A stretch of DNA of 58,530 bases from Acidobacteriota bacterium (lineage in GTDB: Bacteria; Acidobacteriota; Vicinamibacteria; Vicinamibacterales; UBA2999). This document shows, in pieces, positions 1 through 8,122 of the stretch. The notes under the pieces were generated by a model that did not search any database, was not told the origin of the DNA, and was given only the letters and a program-made list of their open reading frames with translations. The position numbers and the translations under genes were made by a program. The stretch is from positions 1 to 58,530 of the forward strand of contig JABFSA010000091.1 in assembly GCA_013140775.1 (NCBI GenBank). Direction: 5' to 3'. How positions within the stretch are numbered: the stretch's first letter is position 1; every line of letters begins with the position of its first letter.

Positions 1-459
1 CCAGTGCCCAGCCCCAACGTGCCGTTTCCAGAGAACGCCGGCCTTGAAGCGCTTGCCGCAGATCCGGAAGCGGGAGCCGATGCTTACGTGGCCGGTGCGG
101 AAGAGAGCGGCGAGACCTGGGTCTGTCGCGTATCCGCAACGTGCGTCAAAGGACCATCCGTCGAGAAGCCTCAGGAGTTCGGTCTCGTGGCGATCAAGCG
201 ATTGCCAGGAATGCGAACAGTTGTGCTGCTTCGGGCGTTCGACGCGGTCAGAGGCAGCCGTCTGTCGTTGCAGATCCTTCGCGCGGGCACCGTGCTCGCG
301 AAGATGGACATGGCCGCGCCGGTGACGGTCGACAACTTCGAAGGGCTCGCGACGGTGCTGCGAGCCGACAACCGCGTGCGCATCTATCTGCTGTCTGATG
401 ACAACAGCAGCTCCACGCAGCGAACGCTGCTGCTTGCCTTCGACTGGCAACTTCGCTGA
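1..459 (+). CDS. Phytase-like (esterase-like) protein, C-terminal part
   Basis: The reading frame is open from the first base, so the gene begins upstream of the window; only the last 152 residues are present. The C-terminal block, with NFEGLA near residue 113 and YLLSDDN near residue 129 followed by QRTLLLAF, is typical of the 'esterase-like activity of phytase' family (PF13449), beta-propeller proteins that are usually exported. The substrate cannot be told from this part. The stop is followed by a strong hairpin at 476-519, so transcription probably ends here. Family assignment rests on recognised C-terminal motifs only. Confidence 0.75.
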   Translation, partial: PVPSPNVPFPENAGLEALAADPEAGADAYVAGAEESGETWVCRVSATCVKGPSVEKPQEFGLVAIKRLPGMRTVVLLRAFDAVRGSRLSLQILRAGTVLAKMDMAAPVTVDNFEGLATVLRADNRVRIYLLSDDNSSSTQRTLLLAFDWQLR

Positions 460-475
460 TGTCGTGTTCGTGTCT

Positions 476-519
476 GGTCCGGCTCCCCTCGACTACGCTC
501 GGGGCAGAAAAGCCGGACC
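476..519. terminator. Hairpin after the phytase-like gene
   Basis: A perfect 9-bp stem (GGTCCGGCT at 476-484 pairing with AGCCGGACC at 511-519) encloses a smaller CCCC...GGGG pairing. It starts 16 bases after the stop codon. There is no clear T-run, so it may be a processing or terminator hairpin of the GC-rich kind. Confidence 0.5.
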
Positions 520-530
520 CCACGACTGAG

Positions 531-600
531 GCTCGGCTGAAGCCGAGCACTACGAAAGACCAGTGCCTCTGACGGGCGTAGTGCGCGGCTTCAGCCGCGC
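531..600. repeat. REPIN-like pair of inverted palindromes, copy 1
   Basis: Two hairpins face each other: GCTCGGCT/AGCCGAGC at 531-548 and GCGCGGCT/AGCCGCGC at 583-600. They are joined by the inverted heptamers CACTACG (548-554) and CGTAGTG (577-583). The same architecture recurs at 46187-46243, and a half unit occurs at 38154-38171. This hairpin-tail-spacer-tail-hairpin layout is that of REP doublets (REPINs). The right hairpin overlaps the stop codon of the broken DUF1697 gene. Confidence 0.7.
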
Positions 601-991
601 CTCTCCATCATGGCCAGGAGCTTCGTCATCGTGGTGAGGTTTCGTGCTGTCCCGCTCTCGCCGACGATCCGAGTGGCTGCGCTCCAGAGGGGACTCTCTG
701 CGATGCCACGGGCGCACCAGAGGTAGGCCACTCGCGGACCGAGGGCCAGTGCTTCAGGCGCCCATCGCTCCTTCATCAGCGGCGTGAGCCGCGTGGTCGT
801 GGTCGCGTCTGCACACGCCATGATGACCAGGCGAGATGGATTGTCCGCCACCTTGGCCAGAGAATTGGCGCGCACCGCGTGCGAACATCGGTGGAACCAA
901 GATCGCTGAAGAGCGATCGAAGATCGGCCATGGCAATCCGTTTCGCGCGCCCGACGTTGATGCCGCAAAGGAGCGCCACGCGCTGCGGCAT
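591..991 (-). pseudogene. DUF1697 protein, frameshifted and internally deleted
   Basis: Reading leftward from the ATG at 991, the first 38 codons match the start of DUF1697 proteins ([11 protein letters not shown], then a MADLR segment). At about 870-880 the match jumps to another frame, which carries the family's C-terminal block (PSRLVIM, then WAPEAL, AYLWC and TARNLTTM) to a stop at 591. The usual middle, including the 'QSGNVVF' region, is missing: roughly 130 codons are left where about 175-180 are normal. The gene is therefore broken by a frameshift plus an internal deletion. It starts one base after the stop of the upstream YitT-like gene, so it was once cotranscribed with it. Confidence 0.75.
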
Positions 992-1855
992 TCAGGGCAG
1001 GCCTGACGTCTTCTTCACGACGCCGCCTTCGGCGTTGGCGAGCGGGTGATACGCGATGAACGCGGAAGGATCGAGCCCTCGCGCGATGCCTTTCACCTTC
1101 CCGATCTCGAGACGCGTGACCACGCAGTAGAGGATGTCCTGATCCTCTCCGCTCAGGCCACCCCGCCCCTTGAACACGGTGACGCCGCGGCCCAGTTCTC
1201 CAGTAATCGCTTCCCGGACCGCGCTGCTATGCCGGGAAATAATCGTGATGGCGGTGTATTCCTCCAGGCCGTAGAGGACGTAGTCGAGGGTTCGGGCGGC
1301 GGTGACGTACGTCAGGATCGAGTAGAGCGCCCCCTCGACGCCGAGCACCGACATCGCTGCGAGAAACAGCACCACATTGAACGCGAGGATGACGTCCCCC
1401 ACTCGCAGCAGAGGATTGCGTTTGCTGATGAGCAGCGCGGCGATCTCCGTGCCGTCGAGCACCGCGCCGCCCCTCACCGCCAGCCCGATCCCTGCCCCCA
1501 GGAAGAAACCTCCGAAGACGGCGGTCAGGACGCGATCGTGCGTGACGTCAGGAAAGGGGACTGTCGCCAGCACGACGGCAAGCCCGACGATGGCGAGCAC
1601 GCTGCGGAGGGCGAAGGCTGGCCCGATTTGTCGGTAGCCGACGGCGACGAACGGCAGGTTGATCACCGGCAGCCAGAGAGGGAGCGGATACGGTGTGACT
1701 TTCGAGAGCAGCATCGACACTCCCGTCACGCCGCCGTCGATGAAGTTGCTCGACAACAGGAATCCGTACAGGCCCATTCCGGCGGACAGAATGCCGAGGA
1801 CGATGAGGAGAGTGTTGAGGAGTTCGCGGCCGACCCGAGACACGGTGCGGCTCAT
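992..1855 (-). CDS. YitT family membrane protein (DUF161/DUF2179)
   Basis: The 287-residue product has about five hydrophobic segments in its first 190 residues (around 12-32, 52-72, 82-102, 110-130 and 155-185), with the family-typical FIDGGVTGVSML near residue 38 and GAVLDGTEI near 132. The last 80 residues form the soluble DUF2179 domain (AITIISRHS ... GGLSGEDQDILYCVV). YitT proteins are inner-membrane proteins of unknown transport function. The length and domain order are those of intact family members. The DUF1697 remnant follows directly, with no gap. Confidence 0.88.
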   Translation of the reverse strand: MSRTVSRVGRELLNTLLIVLGILSAGMGLYGFLLSSNFIDGGVTGVSMLLSKVTPYPLPLWLPVINLPFVAVGYRQIGPAFALRSVLAIVGLAVVLATVPFPDVTHDRVLTAVFGGFFLGAGIGLAVRGGAVLDGTEIAALLISKRNPLLRVGDVILAFNVVLFLAAMSVLGVEGALYSILTYVTAARTLDYVLYGLEEYTAITIISRHSSAVREAITGELGRGVTVFKGRGGLSGEDQDILYCVVTRLEIGKVKGIARGLDPSAFIAYHPLANAEGGVVKKTSGLP

Positions 1856-1889
1856 GATCCCATCAGAAGCATCCGGGCCGCAACGTCAG

Positions 1890-2489
1890 TCAGCGGCGTG
1901 GCTCTGGAACAATCGTCTCGCCGCGCGCGAGCATCGCGACCAGATCGGCGATCTTCTTTGCGCGTCCGGCAGGTGTCTTCATGTTGTTCGTCCGAAACGC
2001 CAGCGCGAAGAGATTCTGACGACCGAGTGCCTGAAATGTCTTGAGTGCTCGAGGGCTTGCGTCGATTGCCGCGCGGAGATCCTGGGGCACGGTCGCGATC
2101 GTGGCGGCGCGTATCGGAGCGTACGCGGCATCCCAGCGACCGTCAGACTTCGCGGCATCGACGTGGCGCTGTCCGTGCGGCGTCATGCGCCCGGCCTTCT
2201 TCAGCCTGGCGATCCGGTCCCGGTTGATCTGGCTCCAGACGCTCCGTGCTTTTCGAGGGGTGAACCGCTGCAGGAACGAGCGCTCGTCGAAGGCCTTGCG
2301 AAGTCCATCAATCCATCCCCAGCAGAGCGCGACGTCCACCGCCTGCGACCAGTCGATGCTCGGCAGGCCCGAACCCTTCTTGTGGATCTTCAGCCAGAGC
2401 TCGGTCTGGCGCGCGTGGTTGGCAGCCAACCATGTCTCGAACGCCCGCTCGGTTCGGAAGCTCTTGATTCGTCGAGGATCGGGGATCAC
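1890..2489 (-). CDS. YdeI/OmpD-associated (OmdA) family protein
   Basis: The 199-residue product starts at a GTG five bases after the stop of the preceding gene; a longer ATG frame exists but would overlap that gene and adds no family sequence. Conserved segments include FETWLAANH near residue 17, ELWLKIHKK near 28, the WSQAVDVALCWGWIDG block near 44, then FLQRFTPRK and WSQINRDR. The C-terminal third (GRWDAAYAP, then LKTFQALGRQN) is the OmdA region. This family is cytoplasmic and poorly characterised; some members are linked to peptide-antibiotic tolerance. It is likely cotranscribed with the SGNH-type gene upstream. Confidence 0.8.
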   Translation of the reverse strand: MIPDPRRIKSFRTERAFETWLAANHARQTELWLKIHKKGSGLPSIDWSQAVDVALCWGWIDGLRKAFDERSFLQRFTPRKARSVWSQINRDRIARLKKAGRMTPHGQRHVDAAKSDGRWDAAYAPIRAATIATVPQDLRAAIDASPRALKTFQALGRQNLFALAFRTNNMKTPAGRAKKIADLVAMLARGETIVPEPRR

Positions 2490-2494
2490 CGGGG

Positions 2495-3418
2495 CTATTG
2501 AACGCAGCGTTCGGGAGTCGCCGGTCTGGGCAGCACAAGAGGGGCCGCGGCAACGGTATTGGTTTTCGCGAGCTCGTCGAAGGCGATCTGCTGAAGCGCG
2601 GTGACTTCCTGCCGGGAGAACCCGAGCTCGAATCCTGAACACTCGTTCTCGCCGAGCGATCGCGGATCACGCTTCGTGAGCACGCCGAAGATCGTCAGCG
2701 CTTCCAGATAGTACCCGTGCGCACTGGCGTGGTAGTGGTCGTAGGTCCAGAGGTTGAGCTTGCCTGCCTCGATGCCGTCGTACGGATTGTCATCCGCGAC
2801 ACCCGTGCGCATCGCGCGAAGCCACGCCTCTCCGACGGGCAGCACACCCGTTGCTGACGCCGCTGCGGCTGCCTTGTCGTACGCATCGCGAACGTCGCGC
2901 GCCATGACGTCAATCGAGTGTCCGGTCCAGGCGCCGGTTGTCGGATAGGTCTGATCCGCGCGCGCCCAGGTCGCCATCAGGTACAGCTGGACATCCGGGT
3001 TCCGCGACCGCAGGAACTCGGCCATGCGCTTGCTCGTGTCCACGAGTTTCGCGGGGTCGCGAGGCTTCGTCGCATCGAGCGTGCTGTACCCGTGCATGAC
3101 GACCGTGTGCCATTCTCGCCGGCCGATGGCGCCGAGCTTGTTCTCGAGATGGAAGTCGAGGCCGGTGCCGGGCTCGGTTTCGAGGTAGACGTCGAAGTCG
3201 AGACCCGCCTGCTGCGCAAACGACTTGAAGAGCGCCGGCACACCGCCGATGCCTTCGTTGTTCAGGTCGGTCACGGTCGCGGAGCGATAGAAACGAACCG
3301 GCGAGCCGGCGCCGAAGGTGAAGCTGTTGCCGACGAACAGCACGCTGTTCTGCGACTGCGCCTCAACGGTGCTCGCAGCCAGAATCAGGCATGCGGCAAC
3401 ACCCAGGGCGAGCTTCAT
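2495..3418 (-). CDS. Exported SGNH/GDSL-type hydrolase
   Basis: The ATG at 3418 opens a clean signal peptide (MKLALGVAACLILAASTVEA), giving 307 residues; a longer upstream frame has no signal character. The mature protein begins with VLFVGNSFTFG, the block-I serine motif of SGNH hydrolases with GNS in place of GDS. The C-terminal DHYHASAHGYYL provides the catalytic Asp and His block. The middle contains TVVMHGYST and YLMATWAR, as in DUF4886-like members. The predicted role is an exported esterase or carbohydrate-ester hydrolase; substrate unknown. It diverges from the TonB receptor gene across about 100 bases that probably hold promoters for both. Confidence 0.75.
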   Translation of the reverse strand: MKLALGVAACLILAASTVEAQSQNSVLFVGNSFTFGAGSPVRFYRSATVTDLNNEGIGGVPALFKSFAQQAGLDFDVYLETEPGTGLDFHLENKLGAIGRREWHTVVMHGYSTLDATKPRDPAKLVDTSKRMAEFLRSRNPDVQLYLMATWARADQTYPTTGAWTGHSIDVMARDVRDAYDKAAAAASATGVLPVGEAWLRAMRTGVADDNPYDGIEAGKLNLWTYDHYHASAHGYYLEALTIFGVLTKRDPRSLGENECSGFELGFSRQEVTALQQIAFDELAKTNTVAAAPLVLPRPATPERCVQ

Positions 3419-3516
3419 GTTCGTACTCCGTGTCTGTGGAAGGCCTTTGAACGAGACGTATCGACGCGGGATGTTAGCACGCGGCACCCGGTGTGGCCGC
3501 GATACAATTCGGGGCC

Positions 3517-5730
3517 ATGAATGGTCTGTTATTGTCGCTTTTCCTCCTCGCCGCCGCTGCCGGTCAGGGCTCACCGGTTGCCGGTGTGGTGCTGGATTCA
3601 ACAGGCGCGGCCGTGCCCGACGCCGCAGTGCGGCTCGAGGTCTCCGGCGTCGCCGTGAACGATGTCCGCACGTCAACCGATGGGCGCTTCATGTTTCCCG
3701 GCGACGTGGCGCGTCCCGCCCGAGTGGTGGTGACGGCAGCGGGTTTTGCGTCGCAGGTGGTGGACTTGCAGGAGAACAGCGCCGACCTGCGCATCACGCT
3801 CGATCCAGCGCCCTTTTTCGAAGCGGTCAACGTCACGACCTCTCGCACGACCATTCCACGGGCAGATCCAACAGTCACGGTCACAGTCATCTCGTCGGCG
3901 GAGCTGCTGAACTCCGCGGCGGTCTCGATCGACGACGCGCTGAAGACGGTGCCGGGTTTCACGCTCTTCCGCCGCACCTCGTCGCGCGTCTCGAATCCCA
4001 CGTCGCAAGGGGTCTCGCTGCGGGGTGTCGGTGGCACGAGTGCCAGCCGCTCGCTCGTGCTGGCGAATGGGATTCCACTCAACGATGCCTTCGGCGGCTG
4101 GGTGTACTTCGACAAGATTCCGCAGGCCGCGATCGACCGCATAGAAGTGCAGCGGGGAGGTGGCAGCGACTTGTACGGAGCGGACGCCGTCGGCGGAGTT
4201 GTGCAGATCCTGACCGTCAGACCCGGACGGCCGATGGGCAGGTCGGTATTCGAAGTCGGCAACCTCGGTACCGGACGTGCTTCGGTCTTCGGCGGGGCGC
4301 GCACCGGGGGATGGGTCTACAGCGCTGCAGGGGAGTGGTTCAAGACAGACGGATACATCCCCGTGGCCGTGGATCAGGATCCGGGGATCGCCGGCCGAGG
4401 TCCGGTGGATGTGGAGCTGAATTCCGAGCATCGCGCGGCCCTTTTATCAATCGGCTATCAGGCGGCCAACGGGTGGCGCGTCGATGGCAGCGGCAGCGTC
4501 TTCGATGAAGATCGCCAGAACGCCACACGTGCATCCATCAACGCGACGGCATCACGCCAGTTCGCCGTTGATGTGACCGGTGGCGTGCGCGGTGGCCTCG
4601 TTGCCGTGCGTGGCTTCGGGGGAACGCAGGGGTACGACCAGACGTTCTCGGCCGTCAACGCCACGCGCACCTCGGAGGCTCTCAACAGAGTTCAACGAGT
4701 GCCCACCGAAGCCAGCGGCTTCGGGGGGCAGTGGGTGCAGCCGATGGGGCGCCACGCCTTGCTGGTGGGGGGCGAAATGCGATCGATCGAGGGCACGAAC
4801 ATCGAAACGCCATATAACGCCCAGGGCGTGCCCCTGGCGACGGTGCAGTCGGGCGGGACGCAGCGTCTGGGCTCAGGATTCGCGCAGCTGACACTCAATG
4901 TCAGCGATCGACTGACCGTCGTCACAGGCGGGCAGGTGAGCGGGTGGAAGACCGAGTCGAGCACCACCGCCTACAGCAGGACTCAAGGATCTCTCAATCC
5001 GCGCGGATCGTTTGCCTATCGCGTTGGTGAAGGCGTGACAGTTCGTGCGTCCGCGTATGGCGGGTTTCGCGCGCCGACACTCAACGAGTTCTATCGCGGC
5101 TTCCGCGTGGGCAGCACGCAAACCAATGCGAACGAGGCGCTCCTGCCCGAGCGGCTGACGGGGGGCGATGCGGGCGTACAAATCAGTCGGGGTGTGGTCT
5201 CGACGCGGATCACGGCGTTCTGGAACGTCCTGGACGACGCGATTACGAACGTCACGGTGTCGAGCACGCCTGCGCTCATCACGAAACTGCGCGCCAATGC
5301 CGACAAAATTCGCGCGTCTGGTTTCGAGTTCGAAGGGGAGGCCCGGCTTCCCCGCAACCTCAGCCTGACCCTCGCAACCGGCATCGTGAGTTCCAGATTC
5401 AAGGGGGACACGAATCTCCGGGACAACCGCGTGCCGCAAATCCCCGAGTACAACGTCGGGATCGGTGCGCGGTATGTGGATCGCGGCTGGACCGGATCGG
5501 CGCAGTTGCGCGTCACTGGTCCGCAGTTTGAAGACGACTTGAACGTCTTCACTCTCCGACGTGCCACCGTGCTCGATGTGTATGGTGGTCGCAATCTCAG
5601 CCGGCAGATCCAGGTGTTTGCTGCCGTGGAGAACCTCTTCGACAACGAATACGACGTCGGTCGCACGCCGATCCTGACAACTGGCCTTCCGCGTGCCGCG
5701 CGGGTTGGTGTGCAAATCGCTGTTCCCTGA
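3517..5730 (+). CDS. TonB-dependent outer-membrane receptor
   Basis: The ATG at 3517 gives a signal peptide (MNGLLLSLFLLAAAAG) and 737 residues; eight residues upstream in frame do not look like coding sequence. Residues about 18-95 form a carboxypeptidase-regulatory-like beta-sandwich. A plug domain follows at about 115-240, with GVSLRGVGGTSASRSLVL and IDRIEVQRGGGSDLYGADAVGG, the hallmark plug motif. The remainder alternates in beta-barrel fashion, with FAAVENLFDNEYDVG near the end. It would import a large substrate energised by TonB. The size and plug are those of ordinary siderophore- or cobalamin-type receptors, smaller than the Oar-like ones elsewhere in the window. A DUF5916 gene follows after 52 bases, probably in the same transcript. 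Confidence 0.88.
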   Translation: MNGLLLSLFLLAAAAGQGSPVAGVVLDSTGAAVPDAAVRLEVSGVAVNDVRTSTDGRFMFPGDVARPARVVVTAAGFASQVVDLQENSADLRITLDPAPFFEAVNVTTSRTTIPRADPTVTVTVISSAELLNSAAVSIDDALKTVPGFTLFRRTSSRVSNPTSQGVSLRGVGGTSASRSLVLANGIPLNDAFGGWVYFDKIPQAAIDRIEVQRGGGSDLYGADAVGGVVQILTVRPGRPMGRSVFEVGNLGTGRASVFGGARTGGWVYSAAGEWFKTDGYIPVAVDQDPGIAGRGPVDVELNSEHRAALLSIGYQAANGWRVDGSGSVFDEDRQNATRASINATASRQFAVDVTGGVRGGLVAVRGFGGTQGYDQTFSAVNATRTSEALNRVQRVPTEASGFGGQWVQPMGRHALLVGGEMRSIEGTNIETPYNAQGVPLATVQSGGTQRLGSGFAQLTLNVSDRLTVVTGGQVSGWKTESSTTAYSRTQGSLNPRGSFAYRVGEGVTVRASAYGGFRAPTLNEFYRGFRVGSTQTNANEALLPERLTGGDAGVQISRGVVSTRITAFWNVLDDAITNVTVSSTPALITKLRANADKIRASGFEFEGEARLPRNLSLTLATGIVSSRFKGDTNLRDNRVPQIPEYNVGIGARYVDRGWTGSAQLRVTGPQFEDDLNVFTLRRATVLDVYGGRNLSRQIQVFAAVENLFDNEYDVGRTPILTTGLPRAARVGVQIAVP

Positions 5731-5782
5731 CGCCCCGGGAAGTCATTCCGTTGACCCTCCCGCGGAACCGCCCGTGACCTTG

Positions 5783-8038
5783 ATGTCTTCGGTTCGCTCC
5801 CACGTTTTCTTATCGTGTGCCGTGACGGCAGTGCTCGCCGTACCCTGGGACGTTCAAGGCCAGGAGCCAGCCCTGTTTGGTCCTCCTCCTCCGCAGTCGC
5901 CGGCGGTCGTCGCACGCGATGCCGAGGGCCATGCCAGCATCCGAGCCGTACGTGTCGCGGCCCCGCTGCGGATCGATGGCGAGCTCACAGAGCCGCTGTA
6001 CACCTCGGTGCCATCCATCTCCGGATTCGTCCAGGTGGAACCGGCCATCGGCGAGCCGGCAACCGAACAAACCGAGGTCTGGTTCGCGTTCGATGACGAC
6101 AACGTGTACCTGTCCTTCAAGAACTGGGACAGCGTGCCGGAGCGCCGCATTGCCACCGAGATGCGTCGCGATGTCGGGAACTTTATCAACGGCAACGACA
6201 TGTTGAATATCTTTCTCGATAGTTTCTATGACCGTCGCAACGGGCTGTCGTTCTCGATCAACTCCATTGGCGCGCGGAATGATGGGCAGCAGATCGGTAC
6301 GCAATACAACGGCGACTGGAACCCGATTTGGGAACACGCCGTTGGCAGATTCGACGGCGGATGGACGGTTGAAATGGCGTTACCGTTCCGGTCGTTCCGC
6401 TATCGTCCCGGGCGCGAGCAGGTATGGGGATTCAACGTGATGAGGACCGTGAGGTGGAAGAATGAACTCTCGGTTCTAACCCCTGTTCCCGCAGGACGTG
6501 GCAACAGCAGTGCGCAGTACGCCGCACTGGCGGCAACCGTCGTGGGAGTCGAAGCGCCTCCGCCCGCTCGAAATCTCGATATCAAGCCTTACGCGATCGG
6601 CACATTGACGACCAATCGAAACGCCGCGCTATCCAACGACCTCGACCGGGATGCTGGGATTGATGTGAAGTACGCCATCTCCCAGAACGTCGTGGCGGAC
6701 CTCACGTACAACGCTGACTTCGCCCAGGTCGAGGCCGACGAGCAACAGGTCAACCTGACGCGTTTCAGTCTGTTTTTTCCGGAGAAACGCGAGTTCTTTC
6801 TCGAGAATCGCGACACGTTCTCGTTCGGCAACGTCACCAACGGTGGGGACGCGCCTGTGCTGTTCTACAGTCGCCGCATCGGGCTCGAAGAAGGGCTGGC
6901 GGTGCCGATTCAGGGAGGCGGCCGGCTCACAGGACGGATTGGTCAGTATACGGTCGGCCTCTTGAACATTCAGACGGACGACCTCGATCGCCGCAGCGGC
7001 GCGCCGATCCCTGGCGCCAACTTTTCCGTGATGCGGGTCAGACGCGACATCCTCAGTCAGAGCAGCGTCGGCGCGATCATGACTCACCGATCCCAGAGCG
7101 TGGCGTCTCCCGGGTCGAACAGCGCGTACGGCGTGGACGGCACCTTCAACTTCTTCAACGACCTCGCCATCAATACGTATTGGGCACGAACGAGGACGGA
7201 AGGGGTGCGGCGGGACGATACCAGTTACCGCGCGCAGGTGAATTTTCCAGGCGACCGCTACGGCGTGCAGATCGAGCGGCTTCGCGTGGACGAGCACTTC
7301 AATCCCGAGGTCGGGTTTCTGCGGCGCCCCGACATCAGGCGCACGCTCGGGGAGTTCCGTTTCAGTCCTCGACCAGCGAGGATGCCTTCGGTCCGCCGGC
7401 TTGTCGGGATTGCGTCGATCGACTATGTGGAGAACGGCACCAGTCGCGTCGATGCACGGGAACAGTCCGGAGAGTTCGCAGTGGAGTTCCTGAACGCAGA
7501 CCGGGTGAGCGTCACCTACACCGACCAGTACGAGTTCATTCCTCGACCCTTCAACATTGCAAGGGGCGTCACCGTGCCTGTCGGCGGATACGGATGGCAG
7601 AACGTTCGCCTCGCGTTCAACTCGCGACCCCAGCGCATGATGGCCGCCAATTTCTCGTTTGAACACGGAACCTTCTACAGCGGCGATCGCACAGCCTTCT
7701 CTGCGAGCCGCGGACGCCTGGCGCTGACTCCACAGATTTCGATCGAGCCGACCTACTCGGTCAACCGAGTGAAGCTGCTCGAGGGTAACTTCACGACCCA
7801 TCTGGCCGGATCCCGTCTGACGTACACCCTGACCCCCTGGATGTTCACCAGCGCCCTGGTGCAATACAACTCGGCCGCACGCAGCCTGTCCGCCAACGTT
7901 CGATTCCGATGGGAGTACCAGCCGGGGAGCGAGCTCTTCGTGGTCTACAACGATGAGCGCGACACCCGTCTCTCCGGCTTTCCTGAGCTCACCACGCGGG
8001 CATTCATCGTCAAGATCAATCGGCTTTTCCGCTTCTGA
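5783..8038 (+). CDS. DUF5916 protein with CBM9-like N-terminal domain
   Basis: The ATG at 5783 gives a signal peptide and 751 residues. Residues about 45-220 look like a CBM9-type sugar-binding beta-sandwich (RIDGELTEPLY, then TEVWFAFDDDNVYL and EMALPFRSFRY). The rest is a DUF5916 region with the recurring block FFPEKREFFLENRDTF near residue 330, an alternating pattern that resembles an outer-membrane barrel and a C-terminal phenylalanine. The function is unknown; the family is common in Acidobacteriota and Bacteroidota near TonB receptors. A full-length paralogue lies at 48348-50585. Confidence 0.82.
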   Translation: MSSVRSHVFLSCAVTAVLAVPWDVQGQEPALFGPPPPQSPAVVARDAEGHASIRAVRVAAPLRIDGELTEPLYTSVPSISGFVQVEPAIGEPATEQTEVWFAFDDDNVYLSFKNWDSVPERRIATEMRRDVGNFINGNDMLNIFLDSFYDRRNGLSFSINSIGARNDGQQIGTQYNGDWNPIWEHAVGRFDGGWTVEMALPFRSFRYRPGREQVWGFNVMRTVRWKNELSVLTPVPAGRGNSSAQYAALAATVVGVEAPPPARNLDIKPYAIGTLTTNRNAALSNDLDRDAGIDVKYAISQNVVADLTYNADFAQVEADEQQVNLTRFSLFFPEKREFFLENRDTFSFGNVTNGGDAPVLFYSRRIGLEEGLAVPIQGGGRLTGRIGQYTVGLLNIQTDDLDRRSGAPIPGANFSVMRVRRDILSQSSVGAIMTHRSQSVASPGSNSAYGVDGTFNFFNDLAINTYWARTRTEGVRRDDTSYRAQVNFPGDRYGVQIERLRVDEHFNPEVGFLRRPDIRRTLGEFRFSPRPARMPSVRRLVGIASIDYVENGTSRVDAREQSGEFAVEFLNADRVSVTYTDQYEFIPRPFNIARGVTVPVGGYGWQNVRLAFNSRPQRMMAANFSFEHGTFYSGDRTAFSASRGRLALTPQISIEPTYSVNRVKLLEGNFTTHLAGSRLTYTLTPWMFTSALVQYNSAARSLSANVRFRWEYQPGSELFVVYNDERDTRLSGFPELTTRAFIVKINRLFRF

Positions 8039-8122
8039 TCCACTGAAATGGGGTGTCGCGCGACGATCGGCTGTCGTGTATGATGCCGCCGCCGCAGCAT
8101 CATCCTCGGCTAGGGGGCCTGC

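Noticed and set aside
1046..2044. A 332-codon plus-strand frame
   Set aside because: It is antisense to the YitT-like gene and has His/Asp/Gln-rich composition without any conserved block.
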